5,370 bases of DNA from Aquificales bacterium (GTDB lineage Bacteria > Aquificota > Aquificia > Aquificales > QOAS01), in assembly GCA_027035985.1 (NCBI GenBank), contig JALVTI010000116.1, positions 1,352 to 6,721 on the forward strand, read 5' to 3'. The notes beneath the pieces are model-generated. The model was not told where the DNA came from. It ran no database searches and saw only the letters and a list, made by a program, of their open reading frames with translations. Both the position numbers and the translations under genes were made by a program. Of the stretch, positions 4,086 through 5,370 are shown piece by piece; the stretch's first letter is position 1; each line of letters opens with the position of its first letter.

Positions 4086-5370
4086 ATTGAGCCTTTTCGT
4101 CCTTTTTACGTTTTAAAAGGGGATTTTTCCCCTCAAGGATTTTGAGTTTTGCCCTGGAAATGGCGAGAGCCCCTTCGGGGATATCCCTATTTACCACACT
4201 CCCGCCGGCGATAAAGCTCCAATCTCCCAGTCTCCGAGGCGCTATTATCAGCGAGTTGCTACCTATAAAGACGTTGTTCCCCACGCAGGTTTGGTATTTG
4301 TTCACCCCGTCGTAGTTTGCAAAGACCGTTCCCGCCCCTATGTTGGTCTTCTCCCCTATAGTTGCATCCCCTATGTAGGTTAGGTGTTTTGCCTTCGTCT
4401 CCCTACCTACGGAGGATTTTTTAACCTCCACGAAGTTCCCTATCTCGGCTCTTTCACCTACGGAGCTTCCGTTCCTTATGCGGGCGTAGGGTCCCACTAC
4501 CGCCCCGTTTTGGATTTCGCTGTCGCTTATATAGCTGTAGGAGAGAACCTTCACACCCTCCCCCACGCGGGTATTTTCCAGAATTGAGCCTTTCCCGATA
4601 AAGGAGTTTCTTCCTATTTCGGTGTTCCCCTTTAGGGATACGGAGGGTTCTATCTCGGTATCCTCCCCAACGCGGACATCCCACTCTATATAAACCGTTT
4701 CGGGGAGTCTTACAGTCACCCCCGACCGCTGGAGTTCCTCGATTTTCCTCCTCAGGAGGATTTTTTCCACCTCGGCAAACTGAACGCGGTCGTTTACACC
4801 TAAAAGCTCCTCCTTTTGGACTTTTAAGGTATCGACCCAATACCCCTTTTGGTGGAAAATACGGACAACCTCGGTTAGGTACAATTCCCCCGTCCTCTCG
4901 GAGGGTTTTACTTCTTTCAGAGCCTCCAATAGGGGTTTTACCTTAAATATGTAAATCCCGCCGTTGACCTCTTTAATTGCCCTCTCCTCGGGGGTGGCGT
5001 CCTTTTCTTCCACTATCGCCATAACGTTGCCCCTTTCGTCCCTCACAATCCTGCCGTAGCCCTTCGGGTTTTCCAGCTCTGCGGTGAAGATAAGCCCATC
5101 GAGGCGTTCCGCCTTCACCTTCTCAAAGCCAGCTTTAAGGGTTTCGGCGGTTATAAGGGGGGTGTCGCCGTTTAGTATCGCAACGTAGTCATCCCTATAG
5201 CGCTCGAGGAGCGGCTTTGCCTTTAAAACCGCATCCGCCGTTCCCCCCTTGGGGTTCTCCTGTTCGAAAAATTCCACCTTTGGGAGGTTCTTTAAGACCT
5301 CCCTTACGACCTCCTTTCGGTGACCGATTATTATCCCGACCCTTTCGGGGTTTAAACCCTTAACCAAAGC
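4084..5370 (-). CDS. glmU: Bifunctional UDP-N-acetylglucosamine pyrophosphorylase / glucosamine-1-phosphate N-acetyltransferase, 5' end outside window
   Basis: GlmU acetylates glucosamine 1-phosphate with acetyl-CoA and then joins the product to UTP, giving UDP-GlcNAc for peptidoglycan and LPS. The visible 428 codons lack roughly the first 40-45 residues, including the nucleotide-binding LAAGxGTRM loop. A TTG at 5367 is internal (AVKGLNPE-type family context), not the start. Numbered from that TTG: GGTADAV (41-47), LNGDTPLI (65-72, metal Asp68), GYGRIV (103-108), EEKDATPEE (120-128), EVNGGIYIF (133-141) and VNDR (191-194) belong to the uridylyltransferase domain. From about 220 the left-handed beta-helix hexapeptides run to the end, with PYARIR (293-298), GNFVEVKK (310-317), KAKHLTYIGDA (325-335; His328, Tyr331) and NYDG (351-354), the acetyltransferase active-site residues. 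Both activities should be intact. The protein ends in a short Lys-rich tail. Confidence 0.97.
   Translation of the reverse strand, partial: ALVKGLNPERVGIIIGHRKEVVREVLKNLPKVEFFEQENPKGGTADAVLKAKPLLERYRDDYVAILNGDTPLITAETLKAGFEKVKAERLDGLIFTAELENPKGYGRIVRDERGNVMAIVEEKDATPEERAIKEVNGGIYIFKVKPLLEALKEVKPSERTGELYLTEVVRIFHQKGYWVDTLKVQKEELLGVNDRVQFAEVEKILLRRKIEELQRSGVTVRLPETVYIEWDVRVGEDTEIEPSVSLKGNTEIGRNSFIGKGSILENTRVGEGVKVLSYSYISDSEIQNGAVVGPYARIRNGSSVGERAEIGNFVEVKKSSVGRETKAKHLTYIGDATIGEKTNIGAGTVFANYDGVNKYQTCVGNNVFIGSNSLIIAPRRLGDWSFIAGGSVVNRDIPEGALAISRAKLKILEGKNPLLKRKKDEKAQ

Noticed and set aside
5365..5367. TTG as the start of glmU
   Set aside because: The frame stays open to the window edge, and the uridylyltransferase domain would lack its N-terminal nucleotide-binding loop, so the true start is outside.

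Overview
The window looks like chromosomal DNA from a thermophilic bacterium, most likely Aquificota (possibly Desulfurobacteriaceae). This rests on the look of the housekeeping proteins (Lys/Glu-rich; a PurQ that reads like the Aquifex type) and on heavy use of AGG and ATA codons. It is an impression from reading, not a database result. Five protein genes and one partial gene are packed closely, and the left end holds the tail of a CRISPR array.

Layout. Bases 2-223 are the 3' end of a CRISPR array: three identical 29-nt repeats, three 35-36-nt spacers and a decayed last repeat. Leader and cas genes must lie to the left. Bases 224-516 carry no convincing gene but are rich in structure: an imperfect inverted repeat (227-239 / 363-376), a possible terminator, a short palindrome, and a nested stem-loop region (405-494) that includes a look-alike of the 3' half of the CRISPR repeat. 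Next comes purQ (+, 517-1200), convergent with rpe (-, stop at 1268). rpe is divergent from lepB (+, 1993-2802), and the two share a very short promoter region centred on TTATAA. A small basic protein of unknown function follows (+, 2844-3224). It overlaps tail-to-tail with a 279-residue helical protein (-, 3202-4041), which lies 42 nt downstream of glmU (-, 4084 to beyond the right edge).

How the genes relate. purQ (glutaminase of purine synthesis), rpe (pentose phosphate / Calvin-type sugar interconversion), lepB (signal peptidase) and glmU (UDP-GlcNAc synthesis for the envelope) are unrelated housekeeping genes. Only glmU and the 279-residue gene look like a possible operon; lepB and the 126-residue gene could be a second. 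The two unknown genes occupy a stretch clearly richer in A+T than their neighbours and are the accessory-looking part of the coding region.

I did not find a complete new system. The items most worth a second look are the structured DNA/RNA between the CRISPR array and purQ, the two unknown proteins, and the SD-less starts that sit 7-8 nt after -10-like hexamers.
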